Assembly: GCA_028641055.1 (NCBI GenBank)
Contig: CM054062.1
Coordinates: 143,408,144-143,472,143 of the forward strand
From: Alopecurus myosuroides
Lineage: Eukaryota; Streptophyta; Magnoliopsida; Poales; Poaceae
Direction of reading: 5' to 3'
Length of the DNA: 64,000 nucleotides
The notes under the pieces were generated by a model. It did not search any database. It was not told where the DNA came from and saw only the letters and a list, made by a program, of their open reading frames with translations. The position numbers and the translations under genes were made by a program. Below are positions 45,640-55,761 of the stretch, one piece after another (the first letter of the stretch is position 1; every line of letters starts with the position of its first letter).

Positions 45640-47654
45640 TCAGTCCTCATCCTCATAGTCCTCATCATCATCCTCCCCTGGTTCTGTGTCACCATCATCA
45701 TCATCAGCTCCACTCCCAGCATCATCATCATCAGCTCCACTCCCAGCATCATCATCATCATCACCGGAGGCAAAGTCACCAAGGTCCTCATCCTCTGGAT
45801 CATCCTCAGGCTGATCATCAACGAAGTCCTCCTCAATCTCCGGGGTCCTAGCACGGTGAGTCGAGGTGGAAGGAGCCGAGGTGACATCCTCAAAGTCACC
45901 CCAAGGAAACTGATCAATGTTCCACCCCTCATAGGACATAGTCACAGAAGCAGTGGGAGGGGTGGGTGGAGTGGTGGGAGGAGTGCCCATAGGAGGGGTA
46001 GCACCAAGGCCCGCATGGTCATGCAGCTTGGTGATCATCTTCTTCAGCTCGCGTCTCTCCTTATAAGCCACATGGTTCTCCTTGTGCACAGCCACAGTCA
46101 TGCAAAGAATGTTACGCTGGAACCACGTGAGCTTCTTCATCTCATCCTGCGTCTCCTCCCTGCTAGAGCGGCGAGAGGGAGGATCGGCATTCTTCCTCCT
46201 CGAGCCAGAAGGTGCCTCAACATCCCCCATGGGAGTGTCATCATCATCACGAGAGCGTCCGGACAGAATCTGGAGGGAGCCAACAGGGTGAACAATATCG
46301 TGGGCTAAGCCAGGCAGCTGGTCAAGAATGAGCCTCATCACATATGGAGCATAGACAGGCACCTTCTTGATCTCAATCATAGCACAGTAAATCTCCTCCT
46401 TAATAAAGTGCATCACGTCAATCTCAAACCCTTCGCCATCAGGGCCGGCAAGGTGACACTGGAAAGCCTGATAAAGGAGGTTCACTAGGCCACCACGAAT
46501 AGCATCAACATTCCCCACCTTGGGAGCAATGTTGCAGCGAAAGAGACGAAGGCAAATGTTGTAGACCCTCTTCAGATTCTTGGCAGTGCCGCAGCTGGAG
46601 AGCTTGTCATACATAGGAGCCATGCGCTTTTTATCATAAGCAACTCCATGAACGTGCATACGCTCACCATTCCCTTCTCCCCAAGGGTAACCAAGAAGCT
46701 CAGCAAAGCGTTCCATGGACGACTCGCACTCCACTGTCCCAGACATCCACTTCATAGTGACCTTCTCATCTTCAGCAAGAGTGACAGTGGCAAAGAACTG
46801 CTGGATAATAGGAGGGTTGTAGTTCTGCTGAATGCCCACAAGCTGCTCGAGACCCAGCTTCCTAGTGATCCAGACTGCCTCCTCAAAGTACTCAGATCGT
46901 CCAAGTGCCTCTAAGTCAAGGACTTTCTGTGGACACACGGGCTGCCTGAACTGAGAATAGATCTCCTCCATGATCAACTCGGACTCCCTCCTCCAATAGT
47001 GGGCTGTATGAGCAGTGCGGGGCATCTCGAAGAAAGGACGACCTCTCATAAGCCTGTACTCCTTCTTGCTCAAGGAAACCACTGAGGATAAAGAATCATA
47101 TCTTGCCTTCTTTGCAATTTCAGCATTCATTCTGCTTTCGTGCTTGTTTTTCTGACGCCTCTCACTCTCAAAGGCACCCCTCTGACCATAACGACCAGTG
47201 GCTTCATCAACAACCATATAGTTGCGGGAGTGAGGGCGAGACTTTCGCTTGACCACGGCCTTCAGCTTTTTTCCTGAAAACCAACACAAACAGAACAACA
47301 ACAGAGAAAACAAGGAAAATGAGCATACATGTCCAACGAGGTGCAGAAACACTGCAGATGCACCAGCAGATGCATCTGAAAGAACCACACCGGAGTCTCC
47401 GGTCTGAGACACCGGAGTCTCCGGTCTGAGACACCGGAGTCTCCGGTCTGATAAACAGCAAGGTGCAGGGTTCTTAACAGAGGGTTCTACTGATGAATCT
47501 AAGCAAGTTCTACACACAAAGACTAGCCAAAGGAAGTTCTACCAACAGAAAGTGCATCATCCCCAAAAAGGTCACCTAGGTTTTCAGATCTAGATGAAAA
47601 AACAGAGAACACACGAGGGGGAGAGGATGTACCCTTGCTTCCTTGGCCTGTCAT
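45640..47654 (-). CDS. Spliced accessory gene of the Sirevirus, plant-transposon-protein-like (Transposase_32-like)
   Basis: The continuous frame (45640-47517) begins with a Cys-rich and hydrophobic stretch that I read as intron. A strong acceptor (pyrimidine-rich tract then TTTTCAG) ends at 47274. A tiny exon 1 (47633-47654, MTGQGSK) ends in a GT donor 22 bp after the ATG. Joining across the 359-bp intron keeps phase and gives a Lys/Arg-rich N-terminus, then a domain of about 330 residues with features such as GRPFFEMPRTAH, YWRRESELIMEEIY and GVAYDKKRMAPMYDKL. I associate this arrangement with the 'putative plant transposon protein' family, which sits where Sireviruses carry an env-like ORF. 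A Pro/Thr-rich linker and a strongly acidic C-terminus (ADDDDAGSGADDDD repeats) follow. No transmembrane segment remains after splicing, so an envelope role is not supported. Confidence 0.7.
47390..47446 (-). repeat. Three CCGGAGTCTCCGG repeats in the accessory-gene intron
   Basis: Copies at 47390-47402, 47412-47424 and 47434-47446 have an exact 22-bp period, with ACACCGGAGTCTCCGGTCTG units. Confidence 0.9.
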
Positions 47655-47805
47655 TGTCCCTCCACGGATGGGAGAGGCAAGGGGAAGGTTGGGGGCGGAG
47701 GAAATCGCCCCGGGACGGCTCCTGGTGAAGGCGGCGGCGCAGCAGTGCGTTGGGGGGGCGTGGGGGAAGTGGGGAATGAAACCCTAACTTCCCTCAGCCC
47801 CCAGA

Positions 47806-47812
47806 TTAAATA
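47806..47812 (-). promoter_or_regulatory. Candidate TATA box of the accessory gene
   Basis: On the minus strand TATTTAA lies about 150 bp before the ATG (47654). It is followed by a leader containing TTAGGGTTTC, as in many plant genes, and preceded by four CCGGAGTCTCCGG motifs. Confidence 0.5.
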
Positions 47813-47826
47813 GCACTCGCAGCACA

Positions 47827-47900
47827 CCGGAGTCTCCGGTGTTAACACCGGAGTCTCCGGCCTGACCGGAGTCTCCGGTATGGTACACCGGAGTCTCCGG
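47827..47900 (-). repeat. Four CCGGAGTCTCCGG repeats upstream of the accessory gene
   Basis: Copies start at 47827, 47848, 47866 and 47888, immediately upstream of the TATA-like box. They have the reverse orientation to the copies in the LTRs. Confidence 0.9.
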
Positions 47901-48357
47901 CCTTTCACCAGAAAAACGACCCAAAAGAACATGTAATGCTCGAAAACACCAAATATGAGTTTTTGGCACGAAACTCAGAAGCAACACAAGGAGGGAAAAA
48001 TGTACTCAAAAAACAATGAGAAGGAAATGAAGAACATCAAATGTGAGTACATCCCTTAACAAAAAATGCCAAAAGCTCGCAAAAAAAGAACCAATGCTCG
48101 ACGGAAGAGGTTGGTGGCCTAGGCCACCATGTAAGAGTTTATGGTATGCAACCGCGAAGATATATCTTGGGGGCATTGCCATTACTCAACATTGAAGCTC
48201 ACAATTCAACATTAGAAAAAGAGAGTTTACAATGAATTTTTGCTTTGGGCATAATGGGGGGAGGGAGAACCCAATGTGTTAGGATAACACTCCCCCTATG
48301 TCCATGCCTATATCTAGACTCAAAAGCGTTTCATCTATAGGGGTGTGTGCAAGATAG
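47901..48357 (-). other. Spacer between pol and the accessory gene
   Basis: No gene is seen. It is AT-rich with several A runs and is presumably the distal promoter of the accessory gene. Confidence 0.55.
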
Positions 48358-51300
48358 TCAAGTCAAGCTCCTTGAATCAATCACATTTAGCTCATTCCTC
48401 AAGAACAAGAATCTTGCATCATCAAGTGGCTTCGTGAATATATCCGCAAGATTGTCCTTGGTGGGCACATAACTTAGTGCAATGTCTCCTCTTGCCACGT
48501 GATCACGGATGAAGTGGTGGCGAATTTCAATGTGCTTCGTCCTTGTGTGTTGCACCGGGTTGTAAGCAATCTTGATGGCACTTTCATTGTCACATAAAAG
48601 AGGCACTTTGTCCAAATGGACACCATATTCCTTAAGAGTTTGCCTCATCCATAACAATTGGGTGCATGCACTAGCGGCGGCAACATACTCGGCTTCGGCG
48701 GTGGAGAGTGAAATGCAATTTTGTTTCTTCGAGGACCAACTTACAAGGGACCTACCAAGAAATTGGCAAGCCCCGTAAGTTGACTTCCTATCATCTTGAT
48801 CACCCGCCCAATCGGAATCCGTATAACCATTGAGAGAGAATTGTGCCCCCTTTGGGTACCACAAACCAAATCTTGGGGTATGAACCAAATAACGAAAGAT
48901 CCTATGAACCGCCACTAAGTGGCAATCCTTAGGAGCCGCTTGATACCTTGCACACACACCTACACTCAAAACGATATCGGGTCTAGATGCACAAAGATAG
49001 AGCAAAGAACCAATCATAGAACAATAAAGTTTTTGATCCACATCCTTACTCCCTTTAGGATTGCGTGATAGATGACACTTGACTTGCATAGGAGTGGTTT
49101 TGATCTTTGCCTCTTGGAAGTTAAATCTCTTGAGCATGTCTTGAGTATACCTGGCTTGAGAAATGAAAGTACCACGGGCCAATTGCTTGATCTCAAAGCC
49201 AAGGAAGAATTTAAGCTCACCCATCATAGACATCTCGAACCTGTCAGTCATAAGCTTAGAGAACTCATTATTGAAAGCTTGGTTAGTTGAGCCAAAGATA
49301 ATATCGTCCACATAGAGTTGGCATATAAAAAGCTCTCCTTTTACTCTCTTGGTGAAGAGAGTGGGGTCAATCTTCCCAACTTCGAAACCACGATCATCTA
49401 ACAACTCCCTAAGGTGCTCATACCAAGCACGAGGTGCTTGTTTGAGACCATAGAGAGCCTTGTCAAGTTTGTAAACGTGGTTAGGAAAGTTGAGATTCTC
49501 AAACCCCGGAGGTTGCTTGACATATACCTCCTCTTTTAGAGGACCATTCAAGAAAGCACTTTTCACATCCATTTGTTGTAATTTGAAATTATGTGAGGAT
49601 GCATAAGCAAGGAGGATACGGATGGACTCAAGGCGAGCCACGGGCGCGTAGGTTTCATCAAAGTCAATGCCTTCAACTTGGGTGTAACCTTGAGCGACCA
49701 ATCTTGCCTTGTTCCTAATGACAATGCCATTCTCATCTTGCTTGTTCTTGAATATCCACTTGGTGCCAATAACATTGTGGCAATCCTTGGGTTTCTCAAC
49801 CAATCTCCAAACCTTGTTGCGCTCAAAGTTATTGAGCTCATCATGCATAGCTTCAACCCAATCGGAGTCCTCAAGAGCTTCAAACACTTTCTTAGGCTCC
49901 ACCATAGAGATATGAGCTTGATGCTCACAAAAATGAGCCAATTGCCTTCTAGTGGATCTTCTAGTTTGAACATCCTCCAAGACCTTGTCATCTTGGGCAT
50001 CAATTAGCTTCAAAGCTCTTCTTATCCTATTGATGCGACGGGCTTCGATCTCCTCATTATTGCGAGGAGGAGATACTTGATCATCTTGATCATTTGGGTC
50101 CCCATCTTGACCATCATGGCCTTGATCATCAACATTGTCAACAACAATATCTTCAACACTAGCTTCATTTTGAGAAGAGGATGACGAGGAAGAATGATCT
50201 TGGCCTTGATCTTGACTCGCATTAGTGAGAGGAGTGGGTACGACTTGCGGAGTCACTTGATCAATGAGAGGAGGGTCTTGAATATGTTCTCGGTTAGGTG
50301 TAGTGGTTGGCTCCTTGGCTTGATCTTCAAATGTAGAGGAGGGCTCCACTTGGGTAGAGCATAGTCCTTCTCGAGTCGCCATAAGGTGTCCCTCGATGGG
50401 GCGGAAGAATCCCACACCCATCCTTCCTATGGCTTCTTGAGGCATTTCAACATCTACATTTGAAACATGAAATTGCGCCACTTGGGAGCCGTCATTTTCC
50501 TCGAAAACCACACTACAAGATTCTATGACAATCCGTGAGGCTTTGTCATAGACTCTATAAGTGTGGGATTCGGCACCGTAACCAACAAAAATACCCTCAA
50601 TAGTTTTGGATTGAAATTTCGACAACCTAATACCCTTGATCAAATAAAAGCACTTACAACCGAATACCCGGAAGTAGGATACGTTGGGCTTGTTGCCGGT
50701 GAGGATCTCATATGGGGTCTTGCACAAGCCTTTGCGGATGTAGAGGCGGTTGGAGGAGTGGCATGCGGTGGATATGGCCTCGGCCCATAAATATTGGGGA
50801 GAAGAGTACTCCGCCAACATGGTCCTTGCCATATCCAAGAGAGTGCGATTCTTCCTTTCGGCAACACCATTTTGTTGAGGAGTGTAAGTGGCGGAGTATT
50901 GGTGGCGAATGCCTTCTTCACTAAGAAATTCATTCAATGTATAGTTCTTGAACTCCGAACCATTATCACTCCTAATAGCCATGATTTGCACATTGTGTTG
51001 ACGTTGCACTTCGTTGGAGAAGTCGATGATGGTTTGTTGGGTCTCACTTTTGCACTTGAAGAAATAAACCCAAGTGTATCTTGAGTAATCATCGACAATC
51101 ACCAAGCAATACTTCTTGCCACCAAGACTTGCTTCGGGCACGGCACCAAAGAGATCAACATGGAGAAGCTCCAAGATCCTCTTTGATGAAATAATAGTCT
51201 TGGCCTTGTGCACAATGTCATGCATCTTCCCTTCAACACACGACCTACAAACACGATCCTTTGCAAAGGAAACATTTTCTTTTAGTCCAACAATAAGGCC

Positions 51301-51783
51301 ACTTTTGTGAAGACTTTGCAAAGTTCTCATGTTGACATGGGATAGGCGGCGATGCCACAACCATCCCAAGTCCGCCTTCCCGAAAAGACACATTGCTTGA
51401 GTGTTGGTTGACTTCGAAAAGTCCACCACATACAACTCATTTTCAACATGTCCCACGTGAACGACGTCAAGAGTCTTGCTTCTCAAAAGGACCACAATAT
51501 CACCATCAAAGAAGACGGAAAGACCCATCTTACTAAGAGAACGGACGGAAAGTAAATTGTAACCAAGGGATTCGACAAGCATGACGTTCACGATAGTGAT
51601 ATCGGGAGCCACCACAACCTTGCCAAATCCGGATACCTTAGACTTGGACGAGTCCCCATAGGTGACGGTTGCTTGGATGTCATTTGGTTGCAACTCCGTC
51701 ACAAGTTCTTTGCTTCCGGTCATATGATTAGTGCATCCACTATCAAGAATCCATTTAGTCCCACCGGAAGCATAGTCCTGCAA
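48358..51783 (-). CDS. pol: Copia Pol: protease, integrase, reverse transcriptase, RNase H
   Basis: 1141 codons, fully open. Domains in order: aspartic protease ([13 protein letters not shown], residues 11-23); integrase zinc region (HRRLSHVNM...CRSCVEGK, about 143-185); integrase core with DLFG, DNGSEF and an E in [10 protein letters not shown] (about 210-320); the [13 protein letters not shown] C-terminal block; reverse transcriptase starting [11 protein letters not shown] (about 668), with PVARLESIR and catalytic YVDDIIFGS (about 800-808); RNase H with [15 protein letters not shown] (about 985) and [11 protein letters not shown]; end motif [13 protein letters not shown]. Integrase before RT is the copia order. 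All visible catalytic residues are kept. The frame extends upstream of the listed start and overlaps the end of gag in another phase, so translation probably depends on frameshifting. Confidence 0.95.
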   Translation of the reverse strand: MQDYASGGTKWILDSGCTNHMTGSKELVTELQPNDIQATVTYGDSSKSKVSGFGKVVVAPDITIVNVMLVESLGYNLLSVRSLSKMGLSVFFDGDIVVLLRSKTLDVVHVGHVENELYVVDFSKSTNTQAMCLFGKADLGWLWHRRLSHVNMRTLQSLHKSGLIVGLKENVSFAKDRVCRSCVEGKMHDIVHKAKTIISSKRILELLHVDLFGAVPEASLGGKKYCLVIVDDYSRYTWVYFFKCKSETQQTIIDFSNEVQRQHNVQIMAIRSDNGSEFKNYTLNEFLSEEGIRHQYSATYTPQQNGVAERKNRTLLDMARTMLAEYSSPQYLWAEAISTACHSSNRLYIRKGLCKTPYEILTGNKPNVSYFRVFGCKCFYLIKGIRLSKFQSKTIEGIFVGYGAESHTYRVYDKASRIVIESCSVVFEENDGSQVAQFHVSNVDVEMPQEAIGRMGVGFFRPIEGHLMATREGLCSTQVEPSSTFEDQAKEPTTTPNREHIQDPPLIDQVTPQVVPTPLTNASQDQGQDHSSSSSSSQNEASVEDIVVDNVDDQGHDGQDGDPNDQDDQVSPPRNNEEIEARRINRIRRALKLIDAQDDKVLEDVQTRRSTRRQLAHFCEHQAHISMVEPKKVFEALEDSDWVEAMHDELNNFERNKVWRLVEKPKDCHNVIGTKWIFKNKQDENGIVIRNKARLVAQGYTQVEGIDFDETYAPVARLESIRILLAYASSHNFKLQQMDVKSAFLNGPLKEEVYVKQPPGFENLNFPNHVYKLDKALYGLKQAPRAWYEHLRELLDDRGFEVGKIDPTLFTKRVKGELFICQLYVDDIIFGSTNQAFNNEFSKLMTDRFEMSMMGELKFFLGFEIKQLARGTFISQARYTQDMLKRFNFQEAKIKTTPMQVKCHLSRNPKGSKDVDQKLYCSMIGSLLYLCASRPDIVLSVGVCARYQAAPKDCHLVAVHRIFRYLVHTPRFGLWYPKGAQFSLNGYTDSDWAGDQDDRKSTYGACQFLGRSLVSWSSKKQNCISLSTAEAEYVAAASACTQLLWMRQTLKEYGVHLDKVPLLCDNESAIKIAYNPVQHTRTKHIEIRHHFIRDHVARGDIALSYVPTKDNLADIFTKPLDDARFLFLRNELNVIDSRSLT

Positions 51784-51787
51784 GAGA

Positions 51788-54307
51788 TCATTGACTAGAG
51801 TTAGGACCCAAGTTGGGTCCCTTCATGTTAGCAACAAGGGTCTTTGGAACCCATATAGTGTAGTCAATAAAACCCTCAATAGGACCAACATATTTAGCTT
51901 GCACAACACCATAATAATCAACATATAAGAAATGGTGTGGGTTGTTAGTTCCCGCGGAGGTGCTACGAGTAGTGTTGTCCCTCATGACATTACCACCGGA
52001 AGCACCATTCTTGTTCTTCTTCTTGTTCTTCTTCTTCTTGTTCTTTTTCTTGGCTATATAGCCAAGACCTTGCTTGCCCACTTGTTGCCTTGGAGCACTC
52101 AATTGTGATCTAGAAATGACCACATTAGAGCTTGAGGCAACCACTTGTGGGGTGGCAAGCACCACCTTTTCAACTTGAGTGCTTTTGCCCTTGAGCCTTG
52201 CTAGCTCATCCTTCAACCTAGCATTTTCTTCAATAATATTTGCATGATCACAAGAAGAAGTAGAAGTGCTAGGATGGTTAAGTTGAGTAAGTTGAGTTTG
52301 AAGTTGTTCATGCAACTCTTTGAGGGATGAGTGTTCGCTTTCCAAAGCTTTGTGAGCAATGGTTAGCTTTTCAAACTCCTCGGTTAGTTTACCATGACCA
52401 ACCCCAAACTCTACTTTATCCTTTTTAGCCTTTTTATATTTAGCAATAGCAAGGTCACGTTCCTTAATGATTTTAGAGACAAGTTCATTATGGGTAGTTT
52501 CAATAGTTTCAAGTTCATCTTCTAGAGAAACTCTACCATCATGTTCTTCTTCAAGAGTCATTGAGAGGGATGCAATTTCATCCGCATCCCTTCTCTCAAT
52601 CTCACCTTTCTTCTCAAGAGACTCTTGGGCCTCTCCCAATTGCCTCATGAGATGCTCAAAGTACTTCTTGGTCTCCCCTTGCATGTTAGACATAAATCGG
52701 TCCAAAGAGGCCCTTTCCTCTTCTTCTCTAAGACTAGCAATATGTTCTAGTTCACTAGGGGTCTTAGAGTTAGGAGAAGATGATACCTCCGTGGTCTTAG
52801 CCATGAAGCACTTGGCATTGCGTTGAGGAAGATTTTCATTGGGGGATTCAAAGAGAGATGACGAAGATGGAGTGGAAGCAATAGCTAGAGCGGCCACTTC
52901 ACTTGTGGTTTCTTCTTCTTCATCACTCCCGGAATCATACTCCTCTTGAGTCAAGAGCACAAACTTGGTGGGGGTCTTCTTGTTGAAAGGTTTCTTCTTG
53001 AAGTGAGGTTTCTTGTATTCAACCTTGGACTTGTCCTTGCGGATGAGCTTCCCGCTATGGTTCTCTCTATTCTCATAGGGGCACTCCGCAATGAAGTGGT
53101 ACTTGTCTTGGCAATTGAAGCAAGATCTCACTCTTTGAGCCCCATCATTTCCATACCGAGACTTGGTCTTTTCCTCAACAAATTTCTTGCCTTTTGGGGG
53201 ATTGTTCCAAAATTTTTGCACGGTGAGAGCAATTAGATCCTTTAGAACGGGATCATATTCTTGTTCCTTCAAAGGAGGCAATGCTTCTTCACCATCTTCA
53301 TCATTCTCAACTTCTCTTGCCAACACCTTGGCCTTCAAAGCAACGGAAGCTCCTTGATGCATCCCAATGGCCCTAGCACGGTTGTCAAGAGCATTCTTGG
53401 TTTGCACTTTGTAGGAGCTCAATTCTTGCATGACTTGGGTAGAGGTCATGATGGAGAAATCATGTCTCCCTTGAATGCTCTTCATATCCGTGCCCTCAAA
53501 AGGCATCACGGCAATTATGAACTTCCTCTTGATCCAAGCATCATCAATATGTGTTGCACCCGCATTAGAGAAAGCGGTGGCAAGAGATTTGAGCCTCCGA
53601 TACATGTCAACGTGATCTTCTCCATCACGCATGAAAAATCCTTCGGCCTCATTGGTCAAGGTGTCATAGCGATTTCTTTGCATGCTTTCATTCCCAACAA
53701 ACATGATGACAAGTGCATCCCATGTTTATTTGGCGGTGGAGAAGTGTTGAAGATGCGGCATGTGATTGGGCCCCACGGCTTGATGAAGGATGGATAAAGC
53801 GGTGTAATTGAGTTGGCAATCTACAACCTCTCTTCTTGTGAGATTCTTGGGATCATATGGCTTGTATCCATCACGAGTGATTCTCCAAAGATCTATACAA
53901 GAAGAGTTCAAGTGAGTCTCCATGTAGTATTGCCATTCACGAAAAGAATATGCATCAATTTTAGGTGGATCTCCCCTAGGAATTATATGAGGAAAAGGAA
54001 TGGGAGGATCGGGAGAATATGAGCCTTCTACGGCACGATATCCTTCCTTTCCACTCGCACCCTTCTTAGAGGATTGTTCGGCGGAAGCAGTTTTAGGTAG
54101 TTCACCATCAACCCCAATCTTGGCACCCTCCGTTTCCGGAGGGGATGAGTCGACCACCTCCGGTTCCTTGGTTTTGAGGAGTGTTGTCATGAGTAGACGC
54201 AACTCCTCAAATTTAGTGTCTATGGATGAGGTCAATGATTCTCTCAAAGCATTGAGATCATTCATGGACACATTTCCTTCGGACGGAGCGTCATCCTCAT
54301 CACCCAT
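51788..54307 (-). pseudogene. gag: Sirevirus Gag with one in-frame stop
   Basis: The frame opens with MGDEDDAPSEGN at 54307 and is continuous to TGA at 51788, except for a single TAA at 53726-53728. That splits it into 193 and 638 codons in the same phase. The gag capsid-type region lies around PKIDAYSFREWQYYMETHL and downstream to VGNESMQRNRYDTL. A CCHC zinc knuckle (CFNCQDKYHFIAEC) lies near 53120. A long coiled-coil segment (about 52200-52750) and a Lys-rich KKKNKKKKNKKKNK tract (about 52015-52050) follow. The long coiled-coil C-terminus is usual in Sirevirus Gag. Given the near-identical LTRs, the stop is either a recent mutation or one suppressed in translation. Confidence 0.9.
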
Positions 54308-54347
54308 ACTTAAACTCTTAGGCGGTTAAGCCCGATAGAAGAGCCGA

Positions 54348-54360
54348 GGCTCTGATACCA
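54348..54360 (-). promoter_or_regulatory. tRNA-Met primer-binding site of the Sirevirus
   Basis: On the minus strand TGGTATCAGAGCC begins two bases after the 5' LTR. Confidence 0.92.
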
Positions 54361-54362
54361 AT

Positions 54363-55756
54363 TGAAAGTAAAGTATAGGCACCTAGAGGGGGGGGGGGGG
54401 GTGAATAGGTGCTACGACCAATTTTAATTTTACTTAAGATTTAGGCTTGACAAGAAGGTAAATTCTCTAGATTATGCAACTAGGGGTGAATTTACCTATA
54501 TGATAAGGCTAGCAATTAAGACAACTAGAACAACACTTAATGCAACTAGTACAACAATAAATGTGACAAGTACTAGAAGTAAATAGGGAGGAACGAGATA
54601 ACCGATGGAAGCACACGGAGACACGATGTATTCCCGAGTTCCTCCTTGTTAAGGGAGTACGTCTCGTTGGAGGGGTGTGAGCTCGCCACGAAGGCCTACT
54701 CAACGCCACAAAGGCCTCACCCTATTCTCCGATGAACTTCGCCACAAAGGCCTAGTTCACCTTCCACTATAGAACCCCTTTGAGGCGGGGATCGAATCCT
54801 TTACAAACAAGTTTGGGGCACACACCCACAACTTAATTGGGGGCTCCCAACACTCACAAATCACCAAGAGTAGCAAGAAGCCTAGGTTCTCCACATGAGG
54901 AAACCCTAGGCCAAGATTCCTCAAGAAAAGGAGAGGGGAAATGAAATCCGGTTGGTGAAGACGTAGATCGGGGCCTTCTCCTTCAATCCACCAAAGATCT
55001 AGGCTTTTGGGTGGTTGGATTGGGAGATCTAGCAAGGTGGTTGAGCTTCAACAATGGAGTCTTTAAGTCTGGTCGAGCTAACTTGAGGTTGGTGGAGGGG
55101 AGGGGGTATTTATACCCCCCATAAATGCAAAGAGCCGTTGGAGCTTTTCTGGCGAAAGTCACACCGGAGACTCCGGTGTACGACCGGAGACTCCGGTCTG
55201 GGCCGGAGACTCCGGACAGTTTCCGGTGTCACAAATCTTCAGGGAAAATCCACTCCGGAGACTCCGGTCTGGTGGACCGGATACTCCGGTCTTGGTGCTT
55301 CGAATATGCAGAGAGTATGTCTGTGGTCTTGCGATCGAAGGAAACAAATACTCACACCGGAGACTCCGGTAAGTATCCGGTAAGACTCCGGTGTGGGTTC
55401 AGTGCGCGACACCACCAAGTCCTTAGAGAAAAACCTTGAAGAAAAGCCCACACCGGAGACTCCGGACAGTCTCCGGACACTCTCCGGTGTGGGTACAGTA
55501 CGCGACACCAGAATTTCCTTAGCCAAAATCCCTGAGCAAATATCCACACCGGAGACTCCGGTCTGGTAGACCGGAGACTCCGGCCTGGAGAAAATTCCAG
55601 AGAGCAGAGATATTGGACAACAGCTCCTTTTTGTACCTCATCACCACAAATGATAATATGTTGAAGTAACCCCTGAAATACATCAAACACCTATTAGATT
55701 ACATGTGTTGTTAACAAACACCAAAACAAGATGATTTAAGCGCGTTTGCACTTTCA
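54363..55756 (-). repeat. 5' LTR of the Sirevirus
   Basis: It carries the active promoter copy: minus-strand TATAAATA at 55107-55114, with the CCGGAGACTCCGG cluster at about 55164-55583 upstream in U3. One copy is altered (GGATACTCCGG near 55278). Confidence 0.95.
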
Positions 55757-55761
55757 CCAGA

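Larger units (their letters stand above)
43833..55756 (-). mobile_element. Young Sirevirus-type (Maximus/SIRE lineage) copia retrotransposon
   Basis: 11924 bp. LTRs are 1390 bp (43833-45222) and 1394 bp (54363-55756), both TG...CA. The flanks are perfect duplications CCAGA (43828-43832, 55757-55761). Minus-strand order is 5' LTR (right), tRNA-Met PBS, gag, pol (protease, integrase, RT, RNase H: copia order), an extra spliced gene, PPT, 3' LTR. The long extra region after pol and the AAAAAGGGGGAGAT tract are Sirevirus hallmarks. The LTRs differ by three substitutions and a 10- versus 14-G run, so insertion was recent. Pol is open throughout. Gag has one stop codon. Confidence 0.95.

Noticed and set aside
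45487..46308. 273-codon plus-strand frame opposite the Sirevirus accessory gene
   Set aside because: It is an Ile/Ser/His-rich complement of the acidic repeats with no independent evidence.
47281..47517. Transmembrane segment suggesting an envelope-like protein
   Set aside because: The hydrophobic stretch coincides with the pyrimidine-rich 3' end of a probable intron.
44630..47900. CRISPR-like spaced repeats
   Set aside because: This is a plant nuclear genome. The 13-bp quasi-palindromes lie in an LTR and promoter with irregular spacing and no spacer-like uniformity or cas genes.
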